From: Polyodon spathula
Lineage: Eukaryota; Chordata; Actinopteri; Acipenseriformes; Polyodontidae
Direction: 5' to 3'
DNA: 64,000 nucleotides
Assembly (NCBI RefSeq): GCF_017654505.1
Contig: NC_054538.1
Coordinates: forward strand, 66,402,678 to 66,466,677
In this document: positions 12,149 to 24,706 of the stretch, piece by piece
Numbering within the stretch: the first letter of the stretch is position 1
Layout of the letters: every line of letters starts with the position of its first letter
The notes under the pieces: model-generated
Told to the model about the DNA's origin: nothing
The model's input: only the letters and a program-made list of their open reading frames with translations
Database searches by the model: none
Translations under genes and position numbers: made by a program

Positions 12149-12819
12149 GACAAACCCGCTTTATATTATGATTGCTGTGCAGGCGTAATTCGTGATATAA
12201 AGCAGGTCATGATATAAACGTTTTCACGTTTGCCTATGACAGCACATTACGAGTGCAAGAAAGAAAAGAAACAAAACTAACAGTGAATTAAAGAGCAGTT
12301 TTTTAATACTGTACATTTAGTTGTTCTTTATATTTAAACACATGCATATATTTTAATTCAGGACAAATGCGTTTTGTAACATTAACTGGAATGAAAGAGT
12401 TTGTGCCATTATCTAAAAAAGCCATGAATTGTTGACTGATGAGAGCTGTGAGTTAGCCATGTGCATTTGTGTAAGACTATGTTAAAGAAGAAACATTTGG
12501 TGTAACTGAACTGTATCCCGTTAAGACCGTCCATGCAGCATTTGACAGGCTGCATAAAATGTCAGTTTATCAACCAAGATGATTATTGGTTGTTAGCTGC
12601 GTTGGAAATTAATTATATCCTGTGGTTACTTAATAAAGCCCAGCCACGCGTAATTTGACAGACTGCACAAAACATGACAATAAGCGGGTTTCTGAGATGA
12701 TATTAAAAGAGATAATTTCTCCAAGAACCTATGGTACATGGTGAGTGGTTTTTGAAAAATTGTGATAATGAATGGGGTATGATATATTAAGTGAGGTGAT
12801 ATAAAAATGGGTTCATCTG
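12149..12819. mobile_element. Probable Tigger/pogo-like non-autonomous element
   Basis: The left end after a TA reads GACAAACCCGCTTTATATTA. The right end, inverted, reads CAGATGAACCCATTTTTATATCA, again bounded by TA. These diverged inverted repeats and the TA target resemble the termini of mariner/pogo (Tigger-type) elements. No transposase coding remains. The alternative is chance similarity between AT-rich ends. Confidence 0.45.
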
Positions 12820-13094
12820 TACTTTGAAAGAAATAAGAATGGGCCATATTGGCTATTATGATCAATGTTGTCCTTGTTACCATTTTGCATTTTACCTCAT
12901 TATTTGTACCATCAACCCCTTGGGTTATAATATCAACCTATTAGAGTAGCTAGGTTATGTTGGTGTTGTTAATGCACTAGTGGTTACAAGCAGCATTTAT
13001 ATGACTTTGTTTCGTTCTGGCTATCACATCACAAAAAAGACACTGCAGCAAGTGAAAGGTAACTCTACTCACTATTTCAAGCACACCACAAAGA

Positions 13095-13420
13095 CCAGAA
13101 CCAGAGGACACAGCTAAAAAGTTAGCCGAGGCAGTATGAGGATGAGACCCTCACTGTAATATTGAACTGCCTGTTATTGTGTTTATTGTTGTTATTGTTG
13201 TTCTACTGGCGATAGAGCCATGGCCATCACCCCTTTACAGACAGACTAGTCAGACGTACACAAAGAAAGGTGAGTATATGGAATGGGTTACCCAGACATG
13301 TTGCTACTGTGGTGCCAATGATATCCTTTAAGAATCGACAAGACAAAGTTCCTGGATCAGTCATCTGTTGGAACCGTCCAGGTACTGGTGGGTCAAATAG
13401 TCTTGCATCTACACTGTTCA
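13095..13420 (+). mobile_element. CR1-like LINE 3' fragment
   Basis: A plus-strand frame reads VWNGLPRH-like residues (as SIWNGLPRHVATVVPMISFK), which is the conserved WN-LP motif before the end of CR1 ORF2. Upstream, ACCAGAACCAGAGGACACAG corresponds to the RTRGHK segment. The copy belongs to a different CR1 subfamily from the 37 kb element and has indels. Confidence 0.6.
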
Positions 13421-14723
13421 GTCTGATACTCCAGCTGAATATAGTACTCAGCAATATTCAATAAAACAATGGAACTCTGCCAAGAAATATGGAAATGGAA
13501 ATTAACTGTTATATTTTTAATTTGGTCTTATGAAAGTGTAATTTTCTAATGGAAAGTGTCATGTTCAGTAAGAATGGCTCTGTAAATCGACTCGGGGTGG
13601 TGGTGGTGGGTGGGGGGTTGTGATGTATTTCTGTGTGTATACCAATCCCTAACTTATAAATTAGCATTATCTTATGAATCCACCAACCTGGAGTTTACAG
13701 GAACTTAAAAAAAACAGGCTTCATTCTTTTGTAGCGTGTATGCTTTTCAGTAAAGGTCAGATTGGATGCTCATAGCATTGCAAATTATTAACCTTACCTT
13801 ACAAAGATTTACCTTACCTTGCGATGAGTATATAAGAATGTAGTGATAGTTGGATCCAGAAAGATAAAGATAAAAAAACTAAACTGATCCAATTAGCATT
13901 GCAGTAAGGATTGAATAATCTACACATTTCTAGTAAGCACAGTCAGGACACTAGTGCCACTGTTTGTTAAGCAAAACTATTTTTGTATTCTTAAAATGCT
14001 AAATAGAAGTACATATCAGCCATATTGTCAGTTTTTTCACATTACAGGTGAAACATTGTGCATACTGGAAACTCTGGTTATTCTGGCCAGCAGCGTGTCT
14101 TCCTGTTCTCCTTTCCTGAATCTGGATCTCGTCAATTCTTCCTCTCTGTCCCTGTTCTGTCAGTTCATTTCCACTGCTCTCAAACACACATTTTATTTCT
14201 GCTCTTACTCCAATCAATTGATGGTTTCCTTGCATCATTAAAGGAGCTTTGCAAACATGTTAATCATTGTTGATTATGGCCTTGGTTATAGCTGATATTT
14301 GGGACTATGAGTGTGGATGATGGTTTACCAGGGGTGTGCTGAAATGACTGTGAGATGACATAGAGCTGAAGATGGAATTCAGTATGAACTCCCATACACA
14401 TATAGTTATTCCAAAACATAACAAGAGTACTGAGCTAAACAAACAAAATAGTTTCTTTGTTCGCAAAACAGGAAACTGTGGTCCACAAAAATATGCGTTT
14501 AGAATAAGTTCTGTTAACTAACTTCATTTTGTAAAGATCTGAAAACACATTCATTTTGGAGGAGACAGTAGTTTTTAGTCTGGTACAACTGTCCTTCCTG
14601 ACAGAAGTTCCATTTAACAGCCTCCACACTGAATTGAGTAGTTAGGATTCCAGGATTCCAACCCTTTCTCGTTAGAACCATCAATCTACTCTTAACATTC
14701 CATTGCAGAAGCATACAGAACTG

Positions 14724-14724
<1 letters not shown>
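13421..14724. other. Unassigned DNA
   Basis: No gene or defined repeat. Short frames only. Confidence 0.45.

Positions 14725-14811
<87 letters not shown>
14725..14811. repeat. (AT)n with T-run
   Basis: About 36 AT units followed by a T-run of about 15. Confidence 0.9.
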
Positions 14812-15353
14812 GTTGGACCTCTAAAGCACAAAGTCTACTTGCCACTTAGAAAGCAAGAAAAGCTACAGGAAGGGTTACAGAAAAGAATCTGGCAGAGATT
14901 AAGCTGTTGGACTTTTAAACAAATGAATGATCTGCTGCCCAGTCTGTGGTCTGTCCGGAAAGCTGAATGAGCTTCTTCCTGGAAAAAAATAAACAAACAA
15001 CAAAGACCTGCCCTCTGAACAGGAAAGGAATCATGGGATTGGAGTCAAACAAAACAGTGCAATTTCAATTGATATATCTTTATAGTTTATACCTTGTTTC
15101 TTCAACTTCACTGAAACTTCTCTCTTTGAGAACAGGGTCCCTCACCAGAGAGACCAGGACCAGCAGACACAGTAGGGAAGTAAGCAGACACCTAAGAGTA
15201 GATACTGTAGGACGAGTATAGGCAAACACTCATTTAAAGTATTTTATGTGTTATTGAAATCAGATATGTTGTACAATTTTGTCTTAATAAGCCCAAGTGA
15301 GACCTCTTATGTCAGGTGGAAGCCCTGTCAGTGTTAATAGGGCTGACAGATTT
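14812..15353. other. Unassigned DNA
   Basis: Nothing recognised. Confidence 0.45.
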
Positions 15354-15431
15354 TACCCCATCTCTGCCAAACTTCATTTAACCCCATCCCTGCCAAACTT
15401 AATTTAACCCCACCCCTGCCAAACTTTGTCC
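15354..15431 (+). repeat. Three-unit 26-bp tandem repeat
   Basis: Three adjacent copies of a unit close to AACCCCATCCCTGCCAAACT plus six bases, with few substitutions. The copies start at about 15354, 15380 and 15406. Confidence 0.75.
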
Positions 15432-16195
15432 TATTTACACAGGCAGGAGTTCTGCCCTGCCACACTTCTCTTTTAACGATGAATGCATTCAGCCCAGTAA
15501 TGTGGATTTAGAATGTTAACAATGCTGCCAATACCATTTCCCAGTTAAAATGTCCAGAGGATTGCAGAACACACCCTATATGCACTCTATATACCTCAAT
15601 ATGTGATGCCTAAAGTGGATAAATCCACAGCTAACTTATTTTAGAGTTAAGGTAAACGTGAAAAAATATACATATTTTCACGTTTATCGACAAAATCTTT
15701 AGAAATACATAAATTTTCTCTTTCTCAGCTTAAGAATCAGTTTTAAAAGACATCCTCGGTTTTTGTTAAACAAGTGTGTAGTTTTCTTTCTATTTGAAAC
15801 CAAAGGTAATGGTGAAAACAGCAGAATTATTGATAATGGGAACACTTGTTATACAGTATATAATCTAGGCAAAAAGTAACATGTTTCTTTGAGCATCATT
15901 TTGTAATCCAGTGGTTTTGTTTTATGAAGGATACAGCAAGTTAAAATGGTCCATGGTCGCTATATGTTTACAAATACTACACAGTATACAGTAGTTACAC
16001 AGGTAACTGCCTCAGTTACAAACATGTTGATACCATAAGACTAAAGTACAGTGAAATTCCTTCTGACCAGCTATAAAACATAAAACACTATAATTTAATT
16101 GCTTTCTTATTAAATGCTATAAATAATTGAAGTAATTACCTATCTAAATGAGGGTCAGGTCTTCATTCTAGAGGTCTTCTATGCTATTTATAAAT
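15432..16195. other. Unassigned DNA
   Basis: Nothing recognised. Confidence 0.45.
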
Positions 16196-16342
16196 GGCCC
16201 TCAAGATCCAAGCTTTTACTCAAAGAAGGTTCTAATGTAGTTAATTGAAGCTGCTAAGAGGCAATTAACTAATTTAGGACCTGGTTGGAATAAAGACCAG
16301 GACTGGAATGGATCTCAAGGACCAGAGTTGAGTACCACTGGT
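16196..16342. mobile_element. hAT-type MITE fragment
   Basis: The arms GGCCCTCAAGATCCAAG and, inverted, CAGTGGTACTCAACTCTGG, together with an AATTAACTAATTTAGGACC core, resemble the CAGTGGTTCTCAACC-type hAT MITEs of vertebrates and the element at 7586. The left terminus is eroded. Confidence 0.45.
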
Positions 16343-17795
16343 CCAAAGTGTCTTTAGATGACTTCTGGTATCTGGTGTGACTCATGACATTCTCTGTTAA
16401 GTGTCCAATTGCCATGTCATAAACTTAATTTCCATGCAGCCATTGTTTGCTGTCATTAATATACAATGGCATTGACTCAAATTAAGCCAAAAGTGCAAAT
16501 TAATTCAAAACTGGAAAGCCAATGCAAAATGTGAAACTACTGCAATCGGAAGCAAGCCCAGTGAATATACTTGCCATTCAAAACTCGAACAGCCCTTGAA
16601 AAGCACATTTGGAGAGTTGCTGACAATGCATGTGTAACATGGCTTCACTGTTACTTGTGGGTATCCGCTGAGAGAACGAGAGAGACACAGAGGGTTTGAT
16701 GTTGCAAACGCCACCCAGGCATCCAGGTTTTATTAAGTGCAAGGGGTTGCCAGCAGTTGCAGTGGTTGTTAGCCACCACTAGGGTACCAGCAATGGTAGC
16801 CCTCGTGTGGCATGATATACTGTATATATGGTATATATATATACAGGTACATTAATGTATATAAATGCATGTAACTGCAAGAACAAAGAATTGGCTGACC
16901 AGGGTTAATTGATTGTGGATTCTTCAATTGCCACCTGCTGCACATTATTTTCAATTAGGCAGGGAGGGAAGATTAATCTCCTAGCTCTGCCATATCCAAA
17001 ATGAAAGAAATGTTATTTTGCAATCATGCACACTATATTTTATATATACACCACCACCAAATATACATTAATTTACAGGGGCAGGCCTCACCCCTGCCAC
17101 GGCATGTTTAAAAGTGATGCAATAACTACATTACATTATAAAAGACCAGAATCACAGACTGGTTTGGCAAAGTAAGTCATTACTCACCTAAAGATGGTCC
17201 CTAATCTGAAATTTCTTTCCATGTTATTTCGGGCTTGTAAATCATGCTGTGTTGCATGCATTGTAGTGGGCACCGCACTGATTGCTAGCACCTGATAGTT
17301 CATTAATAAGTAAAGAAAAAAGAGTGTTCCCAAAATAGAAACCTGTAGTCCTCCTCTTAATTTCTAAGGAGTTTGAGGAGATGAGACAGTTTAGTGCTGA
17401 ACTCTGGCCTTAGGATACAATCAAGAGGAGCCTTTCTGCTTTCTGCACCAAGCACTCCACATTAATTATACTAATTACAGTGATAACGTGCCAACTTATC
17501 CTGTATCTCTCCGCCTGGGTACCTCAGATCCTGGCACTCAAAAGTATAACTTTGCAGAACATTTGGCTTTGAAATACAGCTTTCATATATTTAATTGTTT
17601 TATTTTTGTAATTGTATTCTAAATATGACTGCTGCTTTATCCACTTGCAGATCCAACCTACTTCCCTTTTGCCTCAATGATTTGCTGTCCCTTCCCAATA
17701 GATTGCCAGTAACGCCTGCCTTTGGACCACACTCTGACCACTCCTGGCTTTAATACTTCAGATTCCAATACTTCAGATTCCAATATTTAGATTGA
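16343..17795. other. Mostly unassigned; possible LTR-like segment
   Basis: Around 16655-17103 there is a GC-richer segment with an AATAAAA on the minus strand near 16730 and a CCCTGCCAC-type end near 17100. It recalls the other LTRs here but has no definable edges. The rest holds nothing I can name. Confidence 0.3.
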
Positions 17796-17824
17796 GGTTA
17801 GGGTTAGGGTTAGGGTTAGGGTTA
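17796..17824 (+). repeat. Interstitial telomere-like (TTAGGG)n
   Basis: Nearly five perfect units of the vertebrate telomere hexamer, flanked on both sides by ordinary sequence. Confidence 0.9.
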
Positions 17825-18359
17825 TTGGAGGCATTGTTTATCGAGGGACAAATAAGAAACTAGCTATTTGTTTGACTAGTTAGTCTTTGAATATGCTTGA
17901 TGTTTACATGATTTGATCTAAGGTTAAAGTGAGTTCCCTGCCAGAACCATTGTTTTGCTTAATGGTTTGCTGTTCACCTTGACTTTCCGTTCAATTCAAT
18001 GGGCTGAAATGCCAACTGATAACGATGGTGCCCGATGGCAATCCTGATCACTGTGCTTGAAACAGATGGTTAAACATCCATGTTCTTTTTGTTAAAAGCT
18101 GTAGCATGTATGCTGGCTTGCAAGACACAGGATTCTAAAGTCAGCTCTTGGGGGCAGCAAGCAGTTTCTGTTACTGCGTTGAAACCCTTGAGTCTAGTCG
18201 GATGCATGCTTTGGTTTGCGCTCGAGGACAGGCTTTGAATAAGTAGAGGGGAATGTAATGGAACTCTCTTGTTTCCCTGGGATGAGTTAATAATACTGAC
18301 ATCAAACAGTCTCATCCATATAAATTCATTAAAGCTTACCCCCTGCTGTTACCACTAAG
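17825..18359. other. Unassigned DNA
   Basis: Nothing recognised. Confidence 0.45.
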
Positions 18360-19145
18360 TATATAAGAAAAAGAACATACAAAATATACAGACGAGATGA
18401 GGCCATTTGGCCCATCTCGGCTCATGCAGTTCCAAGTAACTGATTGATCTCAGAGTTTTGTAAAGTTTGATCTCAAAGAATCCAAATGTTTCTGCCTCAA
18501 CAATATGACTAGGTAGCCCATTGTATACACTAACCACCCTGTTTGAAGAGGTGTCACTTTTCCTCTGACCTAAGTCTATCTCCACTGAATTTTCAACTGT
18601 GTCCTCATTTTTGTACTGTGCTTAAAGTAATGGTTTGGGTTACAGTGTCCCTTTAGTGATGTTGTGACCAGAATTGGACACAGTATTCCAAGTGCTATCT
18701 CGCCAGTACATTATAGAACTTCAGAATAACCTCCTTGGATTTGTACTCCACACTTTTGGCTATTTGTCCAAGGATTCTGTTTGCCTTTTTGATTGCTTCC
18801 CCACACTGTGTGGTTGCCGACAGCGATAAGTCTATATTTTTTGTTATCTCTTCCCTATTTAGTATTTACATTTTTGTGACCAGCATGTGGATACTCCCCC
18901 AAACTTTTTGCGAATTATCCCGATTTAAGTTGTTGTAGATAAGAAACATGGTCCAATGACGGAGCCCTGCGGCACCCCACTGAGTACATTGCCGCAGTTA
19001 GAATGTCCCCCTCTTGCAAGTATCCTTTGCCCCCTGTGTTTTAACCAGTTCTGTATTCACAGCTTGAGGCTATTCATATCGCACACTGACAAGGGCTTTT
19101 CGGAAGCCCAAGTATATGATGTCATAGGCTTTTTTATGTCCATTG
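18360..19145 (-). mobile_element. Decayed CR1 LINE 3' half
   Basis: Minus-strand translation shows the RT phrase SGVPQGSVIGP near 18955-18990. Further left come the conserved AIKKANRILG-like and LERVQ-region equivalents, and a 3' end whose plus-strand text GAGGCCATTTGGCCCATCTCG parallels the other CR1 3' ends. The right limit near 19145 encodes a worn form of the KAYDxxYLxFxKA block. Many frameshifts and stops are present. Confidence 0.7.
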
Positions 19146-19203
19146 TGGCAGTGACAGAAGTATTATTTACCAAAAATGCCGTATTTACTAAAGTATAAGT
19201 TAT

Positions 19204-19531
19204 TGTGGCAAAGTGGTTTGTAGTGTGCAGGTGTAGAGGTGATGCAGTGCTCAAGCAATGACAACAAACAATGTTTCTTGGTGCAAACAGTTCTTTAATT
19301 GTTTTCACAGTTTGGCACCATTAAATAATAATGCTGGCAACTACACAGCAATGTGTAGTTGCACAGATAAGCCAACCAGGAATTCAGTCCTGAATTAATA
19401 CAATAATTATTTCAACACGTGTATTTTATAATACCAGATTCCAGAATAAATATGCATAATGGAAATGAGACACTCATTGCACTGCCGTTTAAGCCATTTC
19501 CGGTTTGACGAGCTGCAGGTGTACTGCCACA
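19204..19531 (-). mobile_element. Putative solo LTR, GTGGCA family
   Basis: The ends TGTGGCA and TGCCACA are perfect inverse repeats, extended to 10 bp if the flanking TAT/ATA is counted. On the minus strand an AATTAAA signal lies about 90 bp before the 3' end, as in an LTR. A related 3' end is at 23760. No clean target duplication was found, so a short TIR transposon is an alternative. Confidence 0.5.
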
Positions 19532-20059
19532 ATATGCCTCTTTGCCAGAATTTGCTATCCTTGTATATTTAATAGGAAAGGTAGTAAATCATGCTCAATC
19601 ATACCGCAGTGTCAGAAAATAGTACCCCTACTTATTCTGTAGGAACAATTAGGTATTCAATTGTGGCAAGTTGTATTTTTGGACCCAAATGTACAATGAC
19701 CCAAATGATTATTCAAAAAGGATCTGTATAAGCCTGTCTACCTTTTATTATGCTGTTATGAAATATGTTTAGTTATGAACTATATTGAACTTTTTTTCTA
19801 TGTAAAGAACAGACACAAAGAGGTTGTAAAACTTAACATTTATTGATGTAATTCTTGACAATAACAATTTTAGTAAGTGGCGCCTTACAGGGTTTGGTAC
19901 TGGTGCCATTATCTAATATACATAAACATAAAAATATAGCCTGTTCTCATTTTTGATGTATTATGCTCTAATAGAATAATAAAACACAATATTTACATCA
20001 ACATTAAGGCTACATTGCACACTTAACACATATAAACACATGTTTTTGAGGTCACAATA
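19532..20059. other. Unassigned DNA
   Basis: No recognisable gene or repeat. It is possibly the left part of the repeat that follows. Confidence 0.4.
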
Positions 20060-20400
20060 TGCCAAGGGCAATCACGACATGAATCAATAAACACAAATGT
20101 ATTTATTGCTTATGTCATGATGTACTTTTGAAAGCATATGCAATTAACAGAATAAGAGAAAATTAATATGCAAGGGTATGTTAATAAACTATAAAAATAA
20201 ACTAACTGACAAACTAAAGTAACTGATAACAAACTAAAATAACAAAGCAACCCATACATGCAACAGCGGCTCTAACAGTAATTTTGAATATGGGAGCACT
20301 ATTCAAGACAAGCATGCATTTTACACATTAACACAACACCCCCACACACATTTAAAAAATGCAGCAGCAGCTCTAGATTAATTATGCATACAGTAGCAAT
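20060..20400 (+). repeat. Dispersed repeat shared with 52960-53320
   Basis: Text such as TATGTTAATAAACTATAA, CTAACTGACAAACTAAAGTAAC and CACAACACCCCCACACAC recurs, in the same order and spacing, at 52960-53320. There it sits inside an element with Tigger-like ends. This copy has no visible termini. Confidence 0.6.
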
Positions 20401-21523
20401 ATTTGCAAATGGAAGATGAAGCGCTTCAGTTAGTTTTTACTTCTGCTTTACTTTTAAGAAGAAGACAACATGCGAATCCACCTCTAACGACTCAATTTCT
20501 GCAAAAACACGCTGACAATGTTTTAATCGGGTAATAATCTAGTAACAGGTTTTTAGTCCAGCAGCCAGCTTTCACCCGAGTACTACATGAAAACAAATGA
20601 TGAAACAAGCATCAGTTTGTGATGTTGATAGTCATTGTAATTGTTAATTATATAGAAGTTGGTATTTAAGAAAAAAAATGTACAGATTTCTTTCAGAGCA
20701 GTTTGTATCACCTGATGCGGTCCAGTCCAGTCTTTTTAATCATGACTCTTTAGAAATTAAAACTCCTGCTAACTAGTACAGTCTCTTGCTGCACGCATTT
20801 ACATTCATACTGCACTTTGATTGGTTGAATCTCTAGTCATTCATACTGCGCGCGGGCCAAAACAGCAGTTTGATTGGTAGTAAGAGGATGTGTATGTTGC
20901 CATACACATCCTCAGAAAGCGTGTTTGCGTCTACACACCTGCCAGCATATTTTAAATATAAAGCATGTAAAGGGAAAGCTAATTCAGTGGTGTTGATAAC
21001 TGTCTTGCTTATGCTGCCAAAAACAGGCTTTCCCCACAAAATATAAAAACAAGAAATATCCAGCAAGATAGAAAATCTTTCTGCAGCAAACAGATTTCTA
21101 GCATCCCTGGTGAGAAGGGAGCCAAAGCACTTCCCCCTCTGCGCCTTCAAACAAATAAAAAGTGAAGGTGCCCTTAAAAGAACTAAGGGGGCCCAGCCCC
21201 TACAGCCCCTCTGTAATTTGAGCACTGATTAACACAGACATACTGTATGTGCTTATTATTCCTCAGTGTACCATATTTTTTATTTAGTTTATATTCAATA
21301 TGTTACAATTATGTGCAATATGATCATTTCATAGCTGTTCAGTTCTGGCGGGATTTAGCCCAGACACTAGGCAGAGCAACGAGAGGGTGCAAGAATCCAA
21401 GTCCACCAGGTTAAGCCACATCAACAATGTCAATAAACAAAGCCATCTTAAAGCAGTAAGTAAAAAAAGAAGAAAAAAATGCCAAAACGTAAATGTATTT
21501 TTAATGACGATCTAAAGAATTAG
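20401..21523. other. Unassigned DNA
   Basis: Includes a 130-codon minus-strand frame (20833-21225) with no recognisable domain. No exon supported. Confidence 0.4.

Positions 21524-21524
<1 letters not shown>

Positions 21525-21572
<48 letters not shown>
21525..21572 (+). repeat. (AAT)n microsatellite
   Basis: About 16 AAT units. Confidence 0.9.
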
Positions 21573-21574
<2 letters not shown>

Positions 21575-23759
21575 GGAGCAATACATATATAACTCCATTA
21601 GCCACAAATGATACACCCCGGTGCTGAAATTAGATAGTTGTATAAAACAAAAACAAAAAAGATAATATTAAATGAGAGGACGGCTATTTAAATAACCATT
21701 AAATAGCCTATATTTAACGGGTTTAATTAGCCTTATCAATTGATAAACAACGTGCCCCAGTTTTGAGTTTTGAAAATCTGGTCACTCTAGCTTTAACCAT
21801 TTTATTTCACTGTTTTATACATATATCTCATTTACTCAGTTACTGTATGCCCTCGTTCTAAACAATTACATTATTATAGAATGGCTTTGTGTAACTATTT
21901 GTGAGTGTATTGTTCCTCTCAAGTAAACAGAGTTGTGGTATATTACTATCAGCTTCTTTGTTTCTTAAACAAACCCTGCTTCCTTATATCTGTATCTTAA
22001 TGTTTTTCATACTAGCTCCTTATAAATACCAACAGTCACTATATTACTGAGACAGTCCCGATTTCCTAGGAAACACCCCTCTTCACAATGCACAGGAAGA
22101 AAATCCTGATACTACTTTGAAATTCTTCCCAGCTAATCAGAGCGTTCGTTCTTGCGGCGTACTGTTTTTGTTTTTCTCTCTCTCTCTCTCTAGCGGCTGC
22201 TGACCCTCATGCACTGCACTGGCAAGGATTGTGTTCACCTGACCAGATCTCAGTTGATTGGTCCTATCCAGTCATATTGCAGAAGCGTATTGTTTCCGCA
22301 CTGCTGCTGCAATATGATTTGATGTGTATGATTTTGAGTATAATGTGGGAGTCAATGGAACATGAAGGACTGGAGTTAGCGACACCCATCGTTTTCGTGC
22401 ACCATTAGCTGATGAAAGAAAGTGCTCGCTTAACAGCGTGTATTTATTACTTATATGTGTTTGTGGTGGTTGGTGCCAACAGTTTCCAGATGTTGACATG
22501 TATGGCTCTTCACTAGCAATTTTTTACGATCCCCAGTGACATTTTTTTATTTCTGTGAATCCACATTTTTGGTGCAATGACTTAATTTTATTGCTTCCTT
22601 CCTTCTTGATTTTAATATTTGTAATCAGATGCCTATGGATGGGTGCCTAATTTTTGGACTAGTTTATAGCATTTGTTCAGGCATCACATTGTAGTATATT
22701 TAGGGCTTCAGGTTTTCGGGTTTTATTTTTGATCACGTGATGTCTCCCTTTAAACATATTTTGAGCCGATTCGCTTTCTTAATCAAACACTAATTACCAA
22801 AGGAAGTTGTTTCTTTTTACCCTCATATCTTGATTGAGTTAACAAACGACGTGCATTGATCTCACCTGACTCTATTTGAACCTGCATTTCATTCTGCCTC
22901 TAATCGCGAATTCAGCTTATTAATTTCCACTGCGTTAGTTTTTAGTAGTGCGTCACTAATTTAAACAATCTGGTATTCAGTTAAGGCTTATCAACTATTA
23001 ATTAATGTTTAAAGGGAGGGAAAGAGATGGAAAATAAAAAACGAAAACTAGAAGCCCTAGGTATATTTTGCATAGTTTTAAAGTCAACTATATTTTTAAA
23101 CAAAATACTGTTTATACCATTGTGGGTAGCGTACATTTCGAATGTGGCTGCTAAACTAAGATCAGTTGCAAAGTGGGTAAATTGTCACAATATAATTAAA
23201 ACAAATTATAGGAAAGAATGGGAGTCTGATCCTGGAAACAAAAGCATGCTGCAAATACTGACAGTTAGAAATGTGTGCATATTAGGAGGTGGAGGCTCAT
23301 TAGAAGAGGCTACAGTGACTAAGCTTAAGTATAATTTTCACATTAAACACAATCACAGCGTAATAGTCATACTGATCTGTGTTAACCATGTGTCTCGGGT
23401 GGCTTCCCTTTAGCCTCTAGATTCTATTTCATACATTTTCAAACCATAGGTCATCCTTTCCTAGTTATACTGTATTGCTATTGGCTAATATGACAGAATC
23501 CCATCCAGTTTTCTATAGCCTCAAACTGGACTGGGATTCTGTATTTATTTCACTCACTTCTATAACCTTAAATCACCCTCTGCCAAGTTTTACTGTATTT
23601 CTATTGGCTAACACAATATAAGTATAACCCATTTTGAGGCTAGCATCCACCACTCATAATTAGACTTAATTTTGACATGTCTGTTACAGGGCTGGATATG
23701 GGTATAATGGAAACAACTAATTATTTACATCAAGATTAAAGGTGGGGATTGTATGTCCC
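21573..23759. other. Unassigned DNA with one unsupported frame
   Basis: A 128-codon plus-strand frame at 23027-23413 contains the phrase NYRKEWESDP, faintly like the start of BED/hAT proteins. It then has no further match, so I do not call it a gene. At about 23430-23640 two diverged copies of a ~130-160-bp segment containing TACTGTATT and CTATTGGCTAA lie in tandem. Confidence 0.35.
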
Positions 23760-24374
23760 TGTGGCAGAGTGGTTGCAGTGCACAGGTGTAGTGATGTCAC
23801 GGACCAGGAAGCAGTGCAAAAACAAAGGTATGGTTAAACTGCCATAGCAGTACTTTTATTAAATAGTAACAAATAAACTGTTTACAGAAAAACACAAAAC
23901 AAAAGGGCACAAACAAACAAACAATAACATATATATAAACAAACTAACAGCAGGTTTTGTTGTTTAGCTTCCCCACTTATTATAGTCATTAGCCACTACC
24001 GATTAGGAACGATCAACTGTACACGTGGAGCGAATGTTCTCTCAGGTGCCGTTTCTCAAAGCGCTTTTACGTTGCACAAGTCATGTTATATTTTTGTTTT
24101 ATGCTATTTTCATAACTAGTTATTTGTCTTTTATAATTTTATATGTGCATACAGCTTTCTACACTTGTTTACATAGAAGTTTATTGTGTAAACTATTTTA
24201 TTACAGTTTTTCATGTTTGTGTGCTCTTTTTGAAAAAAATAAGAATAGTTTAATTTTCAATGTAAATACAGTGTTTCTGCTCTGAAAATGTTATGTATGA
24301 TGTTCACAAATAAAAATATTAAGTTGTATCTGATTGATTGTTTTTGATTTTCATGTCGAAGCCGTTTTAAAATT
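23760..24374 (-). mobile_element. LTR-like fragment, GTGGCA family
   Basis: The left end TGTGGCAGAGTGGTTGCAG matches the left end of the element at 19204. On the minus strand an AATAAAAG signal lies about 95 bp before this end. The other end is not recognisable. The distal part is uncertain because a SINE lies immediately to the right. Confidence 0.4.
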
Positions 24375-24706
24375 GAGCAGCACATTTTTTTTCAACCTGG
24401 CTCACCGCTGCAATATCCAGAACTTACAGCATTGGCGGACCATGCAGTTCTGAACTTGCATCCAAGCTGGCCTGGAGGAACTTGGCCAGCCATAGAAGTC
24501 GCTGGTGTGTGGTGAGCCAAGGACTCCCCCAGCCGACCTAACCCCTCCCGGGCAGCACTTGGCAAATTGTGCACCGCCCACCTGGGAACTCCCATCCATG
24601 GTCGGCAGTGGCATAGCTTGGATTCAAACTGGCGATCTCCAAGCTATAGGGCGCATCCTGCACTCCAGGAGGAGTGCCTTTACTGGATGTGCCACTTGGG
24701 AGCCCC
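24375..24706 (-). mobile_element. tRNA-derived SINE-like repeat, copy 2
   Basis: Read on the minus strand from 24706: the head GGGGCTCCCAAGTGGCACA, an A-box-like GTGGCACATCCAG, and a B-box-like AGTTTGAATCC about 60 bp later. The body resembles copy 1 at 2075-2604 but is shorter. It ends in a run of A residues near 24385, as expected for a retroposed SINE. Confidence 0.7.

Noticed and set aside
20833..21225. 130-codon minus-strand frame
   Set aside because: No domain or motif. The length is possible by chance in a window of this size.
23027..23413. 128-codon plus-strand frame
   Set aside because: Apart from a faint NYRKEWESDP resemblance to BED/hAT proteins, there is no recognisable motif, splice context or repeat support.
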